A stretch of DNA of 5,520 bases from Oscillospiraceae bacterium (GTDB lineage: Bacteria > Bacillota > Clostridia > Clostridiales > Clostridiaceae): the NCBI GenBank assembly GCA_009785875.1, contig WQUF01000180.1:1-5520 (forward strand). The letters run 5' to 3'. Under the pieces are notes generated by a model that worked only from the letters and a program-made list of their open reading frames with translations, did not search any database and was not told the DNA's origin. Positions 5,064-5,520 of the stretch are shown in pieces. Position numbers and translations under genes: made by a program. Position 1 is the stretch's first letter. The number at the start of each line of letters is the position of its first letter.

Positions 5064-5520
5064 ATGAGAAAGAGCAAAATATATTTATCTGTAGCTGTTA
5101 TAGCACTTAGCATGGGAGTTTATGGATGTTCTTATCCATATGCAACTAGAGATGGTGGATATGCCACTAGAGATGGTGGAAATGTAAACTATGGAACTGG
5201 AGAGATATATAATAATACAAATTCTTTTTCACTAAACAATGATCCTAATTATACAAACAACTTAAATAGGACAACTAGTAATCGTTCAATAAATAGGGTA
5301 ACTGGTAATCGTTCAATAAATGTGGTACCTGGCAATCGTTCAATAAATCAAACAGCCGGTAATCGTATAGTCCTTGGTCCTGGTAGTCCTAGTGTTTTTA
5401 CAGGAGATATCATTAGTAGGTACTCATTGACTACTGCTAACATTAACAGTATCAGAAGAGGAATGACTTATGATGAAGTAGTAGCAGCGACAGGTATGGA
5501 ACCTTTATTTACAAATGCAG
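5064..5520 (+). CDS. Repeat-containing lipoprotein with BamE/SmpA-like motif (partial, 3' end missing)
   Basis: At least 152 residues, running off the right edge. Residues 1-22 are a lipoprotein signal peptide (MRKSK, hydrophobic core, V-Y-G-C lipobox with Cys22), so the mature protein should be anchored to the outer face of the membrane. Then come two copies of YATRDGG (26-39), a polar Asn/Thr/Ser-rich linker, three nine-residue units NRSINxxxG (73-99) with a fourth partial one, and a Gly/Pro hinge (IVLGPGSPS). From residue 127, INSIRRGMTYDEVVAATG resembles the helix motif of BamE/SmpA/OmlA-like and related small lipoprotein domains (I-x-x-G-M-T-x-x-E-V-x-x-x-x-G). Start ATG follows AGGAGATGA (5049-5057) at six bases. 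Function unknown; a repeat stalk presenting a small C-terminal domain is an inference. Confidence 0.8.
   Translation, partial: MRKSKIYLSVAVIALSMGVYGCSYPYATRDGGYATRDGGNVNYGTGEIYNNTNSFSLNNDPNYTNNLNRTTSNRSINRVTGNRSINVVPGNRSINQTAGNRIVLGPGSPSVFTGDIISRYSLTTANINSIRRGMTYDEVVAATGMEPLFTNA
5139..5180 (+). repeat. Tandem 21-bp repeat, two units (YATRDGG)
   Basis: Units 5139-5159 and 5160-5180 are identical at 20 of 21 bases; the one difference is silent (GCA/GCC). This points to a recent in-frame duplication directly after the lipidated Cys. Confidence 0.9.
5280..5384 (+). repeat. Tandem 27-bp repeat, three units plus a partial (NRSINxxxG)
   Basis: Units start at 5280, 5307 and 5334; a partial fourth spans 5361-5384. 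Each full unit opens with the identical 15 bases AATCGTTCAATAAAT, followed by 12 variable bases ending in a Gly codon. The period is a multiple of three, so changes in copy number keep the frame. Confidence 0.92.

Noticed and set aside
4925..5113. 62-codon minus-strand ORF with hydrophobic stretches
   Set aside because: Its hydrophobic start is the reverse complement of the lipoprotein signal peptide at 5064; the rest is AT-rich spacer.
5280..5384. CRISPR-like array
   Set aside because: The repeats are in frame inside a coding sequence, with a 15-base constant and 12-base variable part, too short for repeat and spacer.

Overview
The window is AT-rich DNA from a spore-forming, low-GC Gram-positive bacterium, most likely of the class Clostridia. 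The basis is gene order: spoVB/yabM-like transporter, yabN, HU, rqcP (yabO), yabP, yabQ, divIC, yabR, then tRNA genes, all on the + strand. This matches the Bacillus subtilis yabM-yabN-yabO-yabP-yabQ-divIC-yabR-tRNA neighbourhood, with an HU gene inserted after yabN. Species and genus cannot be fixed from the sequence.

Positions 1-1760: the 3' end of a MATE-like lipid-linked-precursor transporter gene, coupled to a yabN gene. YabN normally joins a tetrapyrrole-methylase-like domain to two MazG repeats. Here the reading frame stops after one degenerate MazG repeat. The 250 bp that follow still carry recognisable pieces of the second repeat in two other reading frames, so the gene is decaying at its 3' end. 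Positions 1764-2100: an HU gene closed by a perfect palindromic terminator.

Positions 2122-4116: rqcP (ribosome quality control), then yabP and yabQ (sporulation, with a convincing sigma-E-type promoter), divIC (septum formation, with its own candidate vegetative promoter) and yabR (S1 RNA-binding protein). A degenerate second copy of the yabQ 3' end lies between yabQ and divIC. Positions 4136-4499: a tRNA transcription unit with a near-perfect sigma-A promoter, tRNA-Leu(UAA), initiator tRNA-fMet, elongator tRNA-Met and a rho-independent terminator.

Positions 4500-5520 look accessory. A tandem family of small lipoprotein genes begins after the tRNA terminator: a 45-residue form with a normal ribosome binding site and lipobox, a short decayed remnant with a stop codon inside the lipobox, and a longer copy running off the right edge. 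The longer copy has Asn/Ser/Thr-rich peptide repeats and then a BamE/SmpA-like motif. In many relatives spoIIE follows the tRNA genes, so the lipoproteins probably interrupt conserved synteny. I found no mobile element, CRISPR array or defence system. The most unusual content is the decaying yabN and the lipoprotein array.
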